This document shows, one piece after another, positions 8,934-16,770 of a stretch of 64,000 nucleotides of DNA. The position numbers were made by a program, and so were the translations under genes. Below the pieces are notes generated by a model that searched no databases, was not told the origin of the DNA, and saw only the letters and a program-made list of their open reading frames with translations. The stretch lies in NCBI GenBank assembly GCA_902563835.1, contig CACEZB010000007.1:1-64000 (forward strand), read 5' to 3'. The DNA comes from an uncultured SAR86 cluster bacterium (GTDB lineage Bacteria > Pseudomonadota > Gammaproteobacteria > Magnimaribacterales > D2472). The first letter of the stretch is position 1, and every line of letters starts with the position of its first letter.

Positions 8934-8939
8934 TATAAT
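8934..8939 (+). promoter_or_regulatory. -10 hexamer TATAAT directly before the M64 peptidase start
   Basis: A perfect TATAAT ends 7 nt before the ATG at 8946. With a normal -10 to start-site distance, transcription would begin at or next to the ATG, i.e. a leaderless mRNA. No Shine-Dalgarno is visible. The -35 region is not convincing. Confidence 0.45.
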
Positions 8940-8945
8940 CGAATT

Positions 8946-11003
8946 ATGAAATCATACAAGCTTTTAGCTATTTTAATTTTTATTTCTTCATGTGGCGGCG
9001 GCGGTGGCGGAGGAGGCTCAGCTGCAATACCTTTTGCTATAACTTTAGCATCAAGTATATTTACGATAGATGAAGATATTACATTAACAGGTTCAGTGGG
9101 CGCCACTGCAAATGAAAACGTTACTTTAAATTATTCACTTCAATCATCAACTTCTAATGGTTCTTTGACTTTCTCAGATACCACTGGGTCTATAACTTAT
9201 ATACCTAACCAAAATTTTAATGGCCAAGATCAATTCACTTACTCTGTAACTGCGGTAGAAAAAAATGTTACAAGAAATGCAACAGTAACCATCAATATTA
9301 CCCCGGTAAATGATGCTCCAGTGGTAACAATGGATTCAAAAACAGATCTTAATGAAAATAATCTTTTATTTGATCAAAATCCTACATATGCAATCACTTA
9401 CAGCGATGTTGATAATACAGAAGAAGAGTTGACCTTTAGTGCTAAAGTTAATAGGGTTGTAGTTCCATCAACATTTACATCAACTGGAAGTGGTAAAGGT
9501 AATATTTCAATTGATTTAAGTTCTCTTTCAGCAGCTGGCTTATTTAATGCTGAAATTATTGTCTCTGATGGAAATTTAACTGGATCAGATACTTATTCCA
9601 CTTGGCATATATCGAATAAAACTACAGTTACTATTAATCAAGATGATGATCCAGAAGATGGATATGATGGTGGGGCAAAAACAGAAAAGGATTATCATGT
9701 TTATTATGTAATAGGTAACCCAAGCTCGACAGGAAGAACTAAATATCTTTTTATAGGTGATTCATTAGATGGTGAAACTGATTTAAATTTATATAGAAGG
9801 GCATTAATAGCATCAATCAATAAATTAAATAGTTCAGATGCTGGTATATTTTTTAGTGATAAATATTTTACTGTCGTCTCTGCTGAGCCCGTTGACCCTG
9901 ACGGGACATCGCCTGTTGGAGTTAGAACAGGTTGTTATGATTGGGATGAAGATGTTTATTGTATAAGCAAAATGGATACAGCAATTTTTGATGTTTTGCT
10001 TCCAAACAATGTGCTTGTATCTACATTGACCAGATTAGAGGGAAGGGGAGTAAATCAGGGGTATAAAAATATTCAGAGAATTAGAGCAGATGACCCTGAG
10101 AGAACTAGACATACTCTTATGCATGAGCTTGGACATGCTCATGGGAATATGGGAGATGAATATAGAAGCGATGAAAGAGACTTAACTGACCCAGGGTATA
10201 GGGTTAATACTACTACCCAAGCAGATGTATACGAGCTTAAATGGAAACACCATATTGATGATCTTCAAAATGTATTAGGAAAAGATATTCAAGTTTGCTA
10301 CAACTATGCTGATGGCACTATAGGTGACTGGGATGAACTTGGAATTAAAGTTGAAGACTGTGATTGTTTGGCAAATATTTGGGATGCAAATGGTAATTTT
10401 GTAGAAAAAAATCCTGATTGTGCTGGCGTTGGTCATTTTGAAGGAAATTATTATGGTTTATACGATAATTATAGACCTACTTTTTGTTCGGTTATGGATA
10501 GTTGTACTAGTGGTGGTTATGGCAAAGTTAATGTTGAAGGTTTTGCAATAGGTTCTTTAGAGAACCAAGGTTTTTATCGTGGTGACGATGTCAGATTGGT
10601 CAGAGATGATACAAATGCAAATATAGGTTTTGAAATTTCAATGGATGTGGAATATGACACTTCAGAAGTCACACTTAAATGGTATAAAGACGGCGTAGAA
10701 CTAACATCAATGCAAGATATAAAAACCGTTATTTTTGATAGACCTTCAGATAACGGCATTGAGATATATACAGCAAAGGCAATAGATCTGACCGGTACAA
10801 TTACTGTTCCAGATGATATTTTAAATAATGATGATTTTTATGAAGGTGCGTTTCAGTCTTCATTTTACTGGTGCGCATATAACTCTAGTGGATCATGTAA
10901 TTGGTCATATGATCCTGACCCTAGCACATATTCACAATATGATTACGGTTACATGAGAGGACCTCTTGGTGTAACATGGGCTATAAATTGGGAAAAATGG
11001 TAA
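8946..11003 (+). CDS. Lipoprotein with M64-type (IgA peptidase) metalloprotease domain
   Basis: The 685-residue lipoprotein has a signal ending FISSC, acylated at the Cys, followed by a run of eight glycines as a flexible tether. Residues about 40-210 are two Ig/cadherin-like repeats (GQDQFTYSV; PVNDAPVV). The catalytic region has HELGHAHGNMGDEY at about residue 393, matching the zinc motif HExxH...DEY of peptidase family M64. Surrounding Cys-rich loops (CYDWDEDVYC, CDCL, DCAGVGHFEG) are probably disulfide bonded. The C-terminal 130 residues look like another beta domain. It would sit on the outer membrane or cell surface and degrade external protein. The next gene overlaps its end. Confidence 0.85.
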   Translation: MKSYKLLAILIFISSCGGGGGGGGSAAIPFAITLASSIFTIDEDITLTGSVGATANENVTLNYSLQSSTSNGSLTFSDTTGSITYIPNQNFNGQDQFTYSVTAVEKNVTRNATVTINITPVNDAPVVTMDSKTDLNENNLLFDQNPTYAITYSDVDNTEEELTFSAKVNRVVVPSTFTSTGSGKGNISIDLSSLSAAGLFNAEIIVSDGNLTGSDTYSTWHISNKTTVTINQDDDPEDGYDGGAKTEKDYHVYYVIGNPSSTGRTKYLFIGDSLDGETDLNLYRRALIASINKLNSSDAGIFFSDKYFTVVSAEPVDPDGTSPVGVRTGCYDWDEDVYCISKMDTAIFDVLLPNNVLVSTLTRLEGRGVNQGYKNIQRIRADDPERTRHTLMHELGHAHGNMGDEYRSDERDLTDPGYRVNTTTQADVYELKWKHHIDDLQNVLGKDIQVCYNYADGTIGDWDELGIKVEDCDCLANIWDANGNFVEKNPDCAGVGHFEGNYYGLYDNYRPTFCSVMDSCTSGGYGKVNVEGFAIGSLENQGFYRGDDVRLVRDDTNANIGFEISMDVEYDTSEVTLKWYKDGVELTSMQDIKTVIFDRPSDNGIEIYTAKAIDLTGTITVPDDILNNDDFYEGAFQSSFYWCAYNSSGSCNWSYDPDPSTYSQYDYGYMRGPLGVTWAINWEKW

Positions 11004-11470
11004 AAATATTTTATATATTTGGAATTTTAATTCTTACTTCTTTTATAGAAGCTAGGCCTCTTCCAGATATAAGCATTAACCCTCAACATAATGTTGTAAA
11101 TCCGCCCATTGAAGATATTGCTAAGATTTATACTATATCAGGCACAAAAGATGGAATCTCTTTAAAGAAGAAGACTATCGCGAAACCACAATTTAGTTCG
11201 TTAAAAAATTTAAGACTCTTAACCCCAAGAGATAAATATGCTTTAAAAGTATTAGACAAAACAAAGAAAGAAAGTATTCTCCTTGGTCTTGGGGATCCAT
11301 TCTATGTTCATGCTCAGCATATAGATTATGAAGGTAGTAGATATTTTGGTGGAAATGTAGATGCTCAATTTGAAATCGCTTTTCCATTAGATATGGATGT
11401 TTCATATATCATTTTAATGACACAAGATGGGAAGATATTAAGAGAGATTAACGAAATTGAAGTCAAATAA
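10997..11470 (+). CDS. Exported protein, unknown function, coupled to the M64 peptidase
   Basis: The frame opens at 10976, but ATG 10997 gives a clean signal peptide (MVKIFYIFGILILTSFIEARP) and a GGGA-like site just before it, so I take 10997 (157 residues). The gene starts within the last codons of the peptidase gene, showing translational coupling. The mature protein contains PLPDISINPQHNVVNPP and later VDAQFEIAFPLDMDVSYIILMTQDGKIL. I recognise no family. A partner role for the peptidase, such as maturation or anchoring, is inference from coupling only. Confidence 0.65.
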   Translation: MVKIFYIFGILILTSFIEARPLPDISINPQHNVVNPPIEDIAKIYTISGTKDGISLKKKTIAKPQFSSLKNLRLLTPRDKYALKVLDKTKKESILLGLGDPFYVHAQHIDYEGSRYFGGNVDAQFEIAFPLDMDVSYIILMTQDGKILREINEIEVK

Positions 11471-11532
11471 AAGGAAACTCTATCCCTAAAAATCTTTAAA
11501 TATTTTGTAATTTTCATTCGATTTATAATTGC

Positions 11533-11561
11533 TTGAAAGGTTTTAACTTAAGGAGTATATT
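11533..11561 (+). promoter_or_regulatory. Sigma-70 promoter for tRNA-Gly(GCC)
   Basis: TTGAAA at 11533-11538 and TATATT at 11556-11561 are separated by 17 bp. Expected initiation is about 11568, a few bases before the tRNA 5' end. Confidence 0.75.
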
Positions 11562-11572
11562 AACTTTCCAAT

Positions 11573-11648
11573 GCGGTACTAGCTCAGTTGGTAGAGCGTC
11601 TGCTTGCCAAGCAGAAGGCCGCCGGTTCGAGACCGGCGTACCGCACCA
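11573..11648 (+). tRNA. tRNA-Gly (anticodon GCC)
   Basis: A 76-nt cloverleaf. The acceptor arms GCGGTAC and GTACCGC pair perfectly, the D-loop region is AGCTCAGTTGGTAGAGC, and the anticodon loop TTGCCAA (anticodon GCC) sits in a TCTGC/GCAGA stem. The T arm CCGGTTCGAGACCGG is followed by an encoded ACCA end. It is a canonical bacterial glycine tRNA reading GGC/GGU. Confidence 0.97.
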
Positions 11649-11725
11649 ATTCCAATCATAATTTTTGGTATTAAAATTGCATATATAATATGTATACTAA
11701 TAACTCATAATTAATAGGAGGAAAT

Positions 11726-12433
11726 ATGAGAAAAATTTTATATAGCTTTTTTGCTATCTTATTCATTTCATCTCAATCATTACTTGCAGCAGGATATATA
11801 GCTACATACTCTATGAAGGTATCAAATCCAGCAGCTTATGTAGAAGCAATGGATGAATTAATGTCTTCAAAATGGGGTAAAGATTTTCCAGCAGCAGTTT
11901 CTATTCATAGCTATGCATTTAATGGCTATGATGATGCGACTCATGTAGTTGTATTAAATTACAATGATGTAGAAAGCGCTGGAAAAGGTACAGCTTCTTT
12001 TGTTGATCCAACATTTCAAAACTTTTTAGCAAAAACATCTTCAATAGTTGAAAATGTAGAGCAATCATTAAGTATGAAATTAATGGGTGGCGGAAATCAG
12101 GATCCAGAAAACAACCAAGTCTATACCGTGTATAGAATGAAAGTTAAAGACCCTGCGTCCTATGCAAAAGCTTATGCCAAAGTAACAAAAGCACAAGAAG
12201 AAGCTGGAAATGTAGCAGGTAGCTATGGACTGCGACAACAAGTTGGTGGAAGTGTAGGTTATTATACTCACTATGCATTTACTTCTGCTGGCTCTGTAAC
12301 AGAAGCTCTTGAGGGTGGCGAGACATTATATTCAAGTGATTCATTTGCAAAATTTTCTAAAGATATAGCAAGTAACAGAGAATTGGTGAATATATCAATG
12401 CTAGTAAATGTAAAAACATATAATTCTAATTAA
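11726..12433 (+). CDS. Exported protein with two tandem ferredoxin-like (ABM-type) repeats
   Basis: A 235-residue product with signal peptide MRKILYSFFAILFISSQSLLAAG. The mature part contains two similar halves. The first starts YIATYSMKVSNPAAYVEAM and the second YTVYRMKVKDPASYAKAY; each ends in a strand plus helix. This is the pattern of duplicated dimeric alpha/beta-barrel (EthD/ABM-like) domains, though I do not recognise a named family. AGGAGG lies just before the ATG, and a strong terminator follows at 12454. It is probably periplasmic. The secreted genes at 13546-15521 share the same style of architecture. Confidence 0.7.
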   Translation: MRKILYSFFAILFISSQSLLAAGYIATYSMKVSNPAAYVEAMDELMSSKWGKDFPAAVSIHSYAFNGYDDATHVVVLNYNDVESAGKGTASFVDPTFQNFLAKTSSIVENVEQSLSMKLMGGGNQDPENNQVYTVYRMKVKDPASYAKAYAKVTKAQEEAGNVAGSYGLRQQVGGSVGYYTHYAFTSAGSVTEALEGGETLYSSDSFAKFSKDIASNRELVNISMLVNVKTYNSN

Positions 12434-12453
12434 TTATTTTTAGAAGTGTTATT

Positions 12454-12481
12454 AAAGGGAGTTCTACTCCCTTTTTTTTTA
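12454..12481 (+). terminator. Rho-independent terminator
   Basis: AAAGGGAG (12454-12461) and CTCCCTTT (12467-12474) form a perfect 8-bp stem with a 5-nt loop, followed by T's to about 12480. It ends the transcript of the duplicated-domain exported protein. Confidence 0.9.
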
Positions 12482-12506
12482 TCTATAGCTAATTTAAGAT
12501 TGCATT

Positions 12507-13457
12507 GTGAGATATTTAAAAACAATTTCAATATTATTCTTTATTTATTCATGTGGCGGAGGTGGATCTTCAAATTCACCTACTGAAATTGACAATCCAT
12601 CCAATCAGAATCCAAATGTAATTATTGAGTCTTGTTCGAATACCACTAGAACAGGTATGCAAAAATGCGATTTAAAACATGATGGTCTAGATAGATATTA
12701 TTTTATTTATAAGCCAGATAATCTAAATACAAATATCAGCGTGCCAGTTTTATTTGCTCTTCATGGATATGGATCATCAGCGCTCAGTCACCTTACTTAT
12801 ACTAATTACTTTCCTCTTGCTGATAGAGATAATTTTATAGTTTTGTATCCGCAAGGCACTACAACTCCCACTCTATCTTCGCATTGGAATGTTGGTGGTT
12901 GGACATCTAAAAGTACTGTAAAAGATATCGAATTTATAGAAACAATAATTGATTTAGTAAAAGATAAAATTCAAATTGATGAAACAAGAATTTATTCTTC
13001 AGGAATGTCTAATGGTGGATATATGAGCTATTCTTTAGCATGTAACCTAAGTGGTAAGATTGCAGCAATTGCATCTGTAACTGGCTCAATGACTCCAGAT
13101 AATTTTGATGATTGTTCCCCATCTGCACCAAGATCGATTCTTCAAATACACGGTTTACAGGATTTTGTTGTGCCATATGTTGGCAGTTCAGGATCAAAAA
13201 GTATTCAAGATGTAATCGATTTTTGGGTTAATCATAATTCATGCAGTTTAGAACCAAATAGAGTAATAAAGTATTCAGATTTGGCATTAGTTAATTTTGA
13301 TACTTACGAAAATTGTTTAAATAATACCAATGTAAAACTAATACTTCATCCAGAGATGGGACACTCATGGCCATTTATCAATACTTATAATATAAGCGCA
13401 TCCGACGAAGTTTGGAATTTTGTTTCAAAATACGATTTAAGTGGAAAAATTAATTAG
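12507..13457 (+). CDS. Lipoprotein esterase, PHB-depolymerase/feruloyl-esterase (LpqC) type
   Basis: This encodes 316 residues from a GTG start. The lipoprotein signal ends YSC, with the acylated Cys16 followed by GGGGSS. The alpha/beta-hydrolase core shows LHGYGSS (oxyanion region, residues 85-91), the nucleophile elbow GMSNGG with Ser168, the acid region QIHGLQDFVVPY, and the catalytic His in EMGHSWPF. This arrangement is that of extracellular PHB depolymerase-like and feruloyl esterases (LpqC group). It is likely surface exposed and hydrolyses an ester polymer or plant/algal ester. Monocistronic after a terminator. Confidence 0.85.
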   Translation: MRYLKTISILFFIYSCGGGGSSNSPTEIDNPSNQNPNVIIESCSNTTRTGMQKCDLKHDGLDRYYFIYKPDNLNTNISVPVLFALHGYGSSALSHLTYTNYFPLADRDNFIVLYPQGTTTPTLSSHWNVGGWTSKSTVKDIEFIETIIDLVKDKIQIDETRIYSSGMSNGGYMSYSLACNLSGKIAAIASVTGSMTPDNFDDCSPSAPRSILQIHGLQDFVVPYVGSSGSKSIQDVIDFWVNHNSCSLEPNRVIKYSDLALVNFDTYENCLNNTNVKLILHPEMGHSWPFINTYNISASDEVWNFVSKYDLSGKIN

Positions 13458-13545
13458 TTATTCCTATTACTAACATTTAGATATTTTTTGATGTATTATT
13501 TATTTTGTATTCGCACACTCATACATATATCAAATAGGAGACTTT

Positions 13546-14307
13546 ATGAAAAATATGTTTTTAACATTATTATTATTTTCGGGCGGGATTGTATTTGCTC
13601 AAGATAATACTGAATACAAGTATGAACCAGAAGCTAATAAGGCTGAATATTTTATTGGCACATATAATACAGGCAAGGATTTAGATGATCTTGTTGCTTG
13701 GTATAATAAATTTGCTAAATGGACAAAAAATCAAGATGGTGCTTTTGATAGCATGTCCACCGCAATTCTTACTCCCGTTTTTCATTCTAATTTGAATGCT
13801 GTTGAGGTCATGTGGTCAAATAATTGGCCTACGCCTACTGCACAATTTAATGGAATGGAAAAATGGTTTACTGGTGGAGGGCCAAAGTTAGCAGAGTCAC
13901 TGCCAACAACTTGGTCTGAAGCTATTGATGCGTGGCAGTGGGTTGTTTCTGAACCATCAAGCTTAGAAGCAGGCAATATGATGTATGCTACTTATTCTGA
14001 TTGTTCACTTGAAGAAGGGTACACGTTAAGAAAGGTATATGATCTTTATAAGGATTTTGCTATTTATGCTCAATCAGTTGGTGACACCGTAGGAAGAAAA
14101 ATTATTGTTCCTGATGCAGGCAGACAATTACCTGATGGAGTAGATTTTGTAAGATTGATGTACAGCTCTTCAATTTCAGAAAGAGGAGAAAATGCAGATA
14201 GATATTTCTCTAAGCTAGCAGACTCAGAAGCTTCTGTAAATTTAAAAGGTTTTTCATGCACTAATGGAAGATCTTACTTAGGTATGTCGATGACGGCATT
14301 TAATTAA
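13546..14307 (+). CDS. Exported two-domain protein, paralogue A
   Basis: A 253-residue product with signal peptide ending IVFAQ. The mature protein shows two weakly repeated halves, one around GKDLDDLVAWYNKFAKW and the other around DCSLEEGYTLRKVYDLY, each followed by a short hydrophobic strand (AVEVMWSNNW; FVRLMYSSSI). It is clearly homologous to the gene at 14760 (same length, matching positions such as AEYF/AEYY, DD..xW, DC..xEG, VGRKI) and more distantly to 27916. TAGGAG precedes the ATG. It heads a three-gene run of secreted proteins with gaps of 20 and 9 bp. Function is unknown; a duplicated ferredoxin-like fold is inferred. Confidence 0.7.
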   Translation: MKNMFLTLLLFSGGIVFAQDNTEYKYEPEANKAEYFIGTYNTGKDLDDLVAWYNKFAKWTKNQDGAFDSMSTAILTPVFHSNLNAVEVMWSNNWPTPTAQFNGMEKWFTGGGPKLAESLPTTWSEAIDAWQWVVSEPSSLEAGNMMYATYSDCSLEEGYTLRKVYDLYKDFAIYAQSVGDTVGRKIIVPDAGRQLPDGVDFVRLMYSSSISERGENADRYFSKLADSEASVNLKGFSCTNGRSYLGMSMTAFN

Positions 14308-14327
14308 ACTTTAGAAAGGAGAAAATT

Positions 14328-14750
14328 ATGAGATTTTTAATAATTTCAATGTTGATGTTTTCAATGGCAGGATATGCTCAAGAAGAAGACTCAAGAGAAC
14401 CAGCTCCCGGTGTTATTGAATTAACTGTAGTAAAGGTTAAAACTAATTATATTCAGGATTATTTGGATGGATTAGAATTAACTTGGGTTGCAGCAAATAA
14501 AATTCAACAAGAAATGGGAATCATCGATGGCTTTAATGTTTATGTTGGTAATAATAGCCATGTATATCTTTCGGTTTCTTATCCAAATTTTGCAGCAATG
14601 GATCCATGGTCGGATGAACAGCAAGCTGAATTTGAAAAGAAATTTAGAAAAGTTATATCCGAACAAGATCAAGCTTCTACAGCTCAGGGATATGAAGATA
14701 TTCGTGAGATAGTTAGAGTTGAGATGATAAATAGAATTATTTTTAATTAA
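14328..14750 (+). CDS. Small exported protein, middle gene of the secreted cluster
   Basis: A 140-residue product with signal peptide MRFLIISMLMFSMAGYAQ. The mature domain of about 120 residues (IELTVVKVKTNYIQDYLDGLELTW start) again has the strand-helix opening seen in ABM/EthD-like ferredoxin folds, as a single copy. AAGGAG precedes the ATG. It lies between two long paralogues (13546 and 14760) with very short spacers, so all three are probably one transcript ending at the terminator at 15543. No enzymatic motif is visible. Confidence 0.65.
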   Translation: MRFLIISMLMFSMAGYAQEEDSREPAPGVIELTVVKVKTNYIQDYLDGLELTWVAANKIQQEMGIIDGFNVYVGNNSHVYLSVSYPNFAAMDPWSDEQQAEFEKKFRKVISEQDQASTAQGYEDIREIVRVEMINRIIFN

Positions 14751-14759
14751 GGAGAATAT

Positions 14760-15521
14760 ATGAAAATATTATTAAGTTTAAGCTTATTATTTTCTTTTTC
14801 AGTTTTTGCTGATGACCATGAAAGTGATAAGCCAATGTATGCACCCAATGTTGCTGAATATTATGTAAGTTCACTCAAAGATGGCAAAGGTATGGATGAC
14901 ATGATGAGATGGGCGGCCAAATGGGAAAAGTGGGCAACAACAGGTGATGCTGCTGCAGCAAATGCTGATTACAGCGCATCAATGTTAGTTCCATATTATG
15001 GAGTTAATTTAGATACTTTTGATTTTCTTTGGTTAGGAATAAATTCTAATCCAGAAGCACAAGCGGTAGGAAATGATTACTGGGTTAACAATGGCAGCAG
15101 ACTTTTAGAAGAGTTACCTGTTACTAATTCACAAGTAATTAATACTTGGCAAAGAACTATATCTGAAACCCCTGATGGGACTGCAGGTTATGTGGTATAT
15201 CAAGACTGTACTTATGGTGAAGGCGTTACTGGAGAACAGCTCTATGATGCATACTTTGCTTTTGCTCAAGCGGCTAAAGAGTTAGGTGACGTAGCAGGTA
15301 GAAAGTTAATTTGGCCTTCAATGGGGATAACTCCTGGATGGGATTATGATTACGTTCAAGCTGTATTTACTTCATCCATTACAGACTATGGTAAAAATTG
15401 GACAAATTTCTGGTCTGGCAAAGCACAAGAAATGCCTGAATGGAAGGCACTTAATGATCTTGGCAGTGAATGTGAAAATCAAAGATCATTTACAATAGTA
15501 CCAGTTAAAAGCGCTAGTTAA
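14760..15521 (+). CDS. Exported two-domain protein, paralogue B
   Basis: A 253-residue product, signal peptide ending SVFAD. Homologous along its length to the product of 13546: VAEYYVSSLKDGKGMDDM corresponds to KAEYFIGTYNTGKDLDDL, DCTYGEGVTGEQLYDAY to DCSLEEGYTLRKVYDLY, and DVAGRKLIWP to DTVGRKIIVP. The conserved DC..xEG motif and paired Trp positions suggest a ligand or structural core, but no known active site is recognised. It starts 9 bp after the middle gene with AAGGAG, and a strong terminator follows. Confidence 0.7.
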   Translation: MKILLSLSLLFSFSVFADDHESDKPMYAPNVAEYYVSSLKDGKGMDDMMRWAAKWEKWATTGDAAAANADYSASMLVPYYGVNLDTFDFLWLGINSNPEAQAVGNDYWVNNGSRLLEELPVTNSQVINTWQRTISETPDGTAGYVVYQDCTYGEGVTGEQLYDAYFAFAQAAKELGDVAGRKLIWPSMGITPGWDYDYVQAVFTSSITDYGKNWTNFWSGKAQEMPEWKALNDLGSECENQRSFTIVPVKSAS

Positions 15522-15542
15522 ATTAACTATAACTAAAATTTT

Positions 15543-15568
15543 AAAGGAGGCTTTATGCCTCCTTTTTA
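15543..15568 (+). terminator. Rho-independent terminator of the secreted-protein cluster
   Basis: AAAGGAGGC (15543-15551) pairs perfectly with GCCTCCTTT (15557-15565) around a 5-nt loop, followed by T's. It separates the three-gene secreted cluster from the FAD monooxygenase. Confidence 0.9.
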
Positions 15569-15577
15569 TTTATAAGG

Positions 15578-15583
15578 CATAAT
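15578..15583 (+). promoter_or_regulatory. -10 hexamer CATAAT at the FAD monooxygenase start
   Basis: CATAAT ends exactly 7 nt before the ATG at 15590, compatible with a leaderless transcript. It lies right after the preceding terminator, so a promoter is required here. The -35 is not clear. Confidence 0.4.
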
Positions 15584-15589
15584 TGTTTC

Positions 15590-16723
15590 ATGGAAGATTA
15601 TTCAAAGCATATTGCAATAATTGGAGCAGGAATATCTGGTCTCGCTCTAGGTAATATCTTAAAAAAAAATAATATACCCTGTGTAATCTTTGAAAGATAT
15701 TCAGATATTAGCGAGCATGGGGCTGGAATATCCATCTCTCCAAATGGACTCACAGTATTAAAAGAATTAAATTTATTAAAAGATCTTAAAGATATTTCGG
15801 GCAACCCCAAAGATGCTATTTTTTATTCAAATCTAAAAAAAATTACACAAATCGACGTTAATGTTATTACTACTTCAAGAAAATCTTTATATAAGGTCTT
15901 GCTTAATAAATATATTGCTATGAATGGAGAAATTTTTTTCAATCACCAATTAATAGATTTTAATTTGGATAACAAGAATATCCTCTTTTCTAATAATTTA
16001 TCATACAGGGTATCTCATATTGCTGCCTGTGATGGAATAAGATCAATATGCAGAGAAAAATTTATTGACCAAACACAACCTACGTATAGTGGATATTCTG
16101 TTTGGCGAGCAATTTTAGATAAAGAACAAGCAGAGATAAGATTTCACTTAGGTTCAAATTTTCATGTAGTTACATACCCAATATCAAACAATCAGACGAG
16201 TTTTGTAGCTGCCATAAAAACAGATAAAGAAGAAAAAGATTCATGGAAACAAAAAGGATCCATTAAAGACCTAGAATCCGATTTACCTTTTGAAATTATA
16301 CAAGAATACGAATCATTAAAAGAAAATGATGAGATATATAAATGGGGAGTATATATAAGGCCTGAAATCGATTTGTTATTTAAAGAAAACATTACATTCT
16401 TAGGAGATGCAGCCCATCCAATAGTCCCATTTATAGGACAAGGCGGGTGTCTTGCATTAGAAGATGCATCTATATTCGGTAATTTAGTTTCCTTATACAA
16501 GAATGATTATTTAAAAATACAAGAAGCCTATAAAAGAATTAGACTACCAAGAGTTAAAAAAATCCATCATTCATCCATTTCTCAGGGCAGGTTAAATCAT
16601 ATTAAAAATCCTATATTAAAAATTGTAAGAAATTTTATGATGAAATATACAAATATCATTTCAATTACAACCAGCAAAATATGGAATTACGATCCATCTT
16701 CTGAAATTAAGAAAATTATTTAA
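15590..16723 (+). CDS. FAD-dependent aromatic monooxygenase (salicylate/3-hydroxybenzoate hydroxylase type)
   Basis: This is a 377-residue group A flavoprotein monooxygenase. IIGAGISGLALGNIL (residues 10-24) binds FAD, ACDGIRSICRE is the DG motif touching FAD and NADPH, and FLGDAAHPIVPFIGQGGCLALEDA is the GD motif with the active-site Pro region. The family hydroxylates phenolic or other activated rings. Here the substrate is unknown. The indoleamine-dioxygenase homologue nearby might hint at tryptophan/kynurenine chemistry, but this is inference. A -10 box lies immediately upstream of the start. Confidence 0.85.
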   Translation: MEDYSKHIAIIGAGISGLALGNILKKNNIPCVIFERYSDISEHGAGISISPNGLTVLKELNLLKDLKDISGNPKDAIFYSNLKKITQIDVNVITTSRKSLYKVLLNKYIAMNGEIFFNHQLIDFNLDNKNILFSNNLSYRVSHIAACDGIRSICREKFIDQTQPTYSGYSVWRAILDKEQAEIRFHLGSNFHVVTYPISNNQTSFVAAIKTDKEEKDSWKQKGSIKDLESDLPFEIIQEYESLKENDEIYKWGVYIRPEIDLLFKENITFLGDAAHPIVPFIGQGGCLALEDASIFGNLVSLYKNDYLKIQEAYKRIRLPRVKKIHHSSISQGRLNHIKNPILKIVRNFMMKYTNIISITTSKIWNYDPSSEIKKII

Positions 16724-16758
16724 GGAATTTATAATTATTGGTTTTTAATCCAACTTGA

Positions 16759-16764
16759 TATAAT
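16759..16764 (+). promoter_or_regulatory. -10 hexamer TATAAT directly before glcB
   Basis: A perfect TATAAT ends 7 nt before the ATG at 16771, with a weak TTATTG -35 candidate 18 bp upstream. No Shine-Dalgarno is visible, so glcB may be translated from a leaderless mRNA. Confidence 0.5.
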
Positions 16765-16770
16765 TTATAT

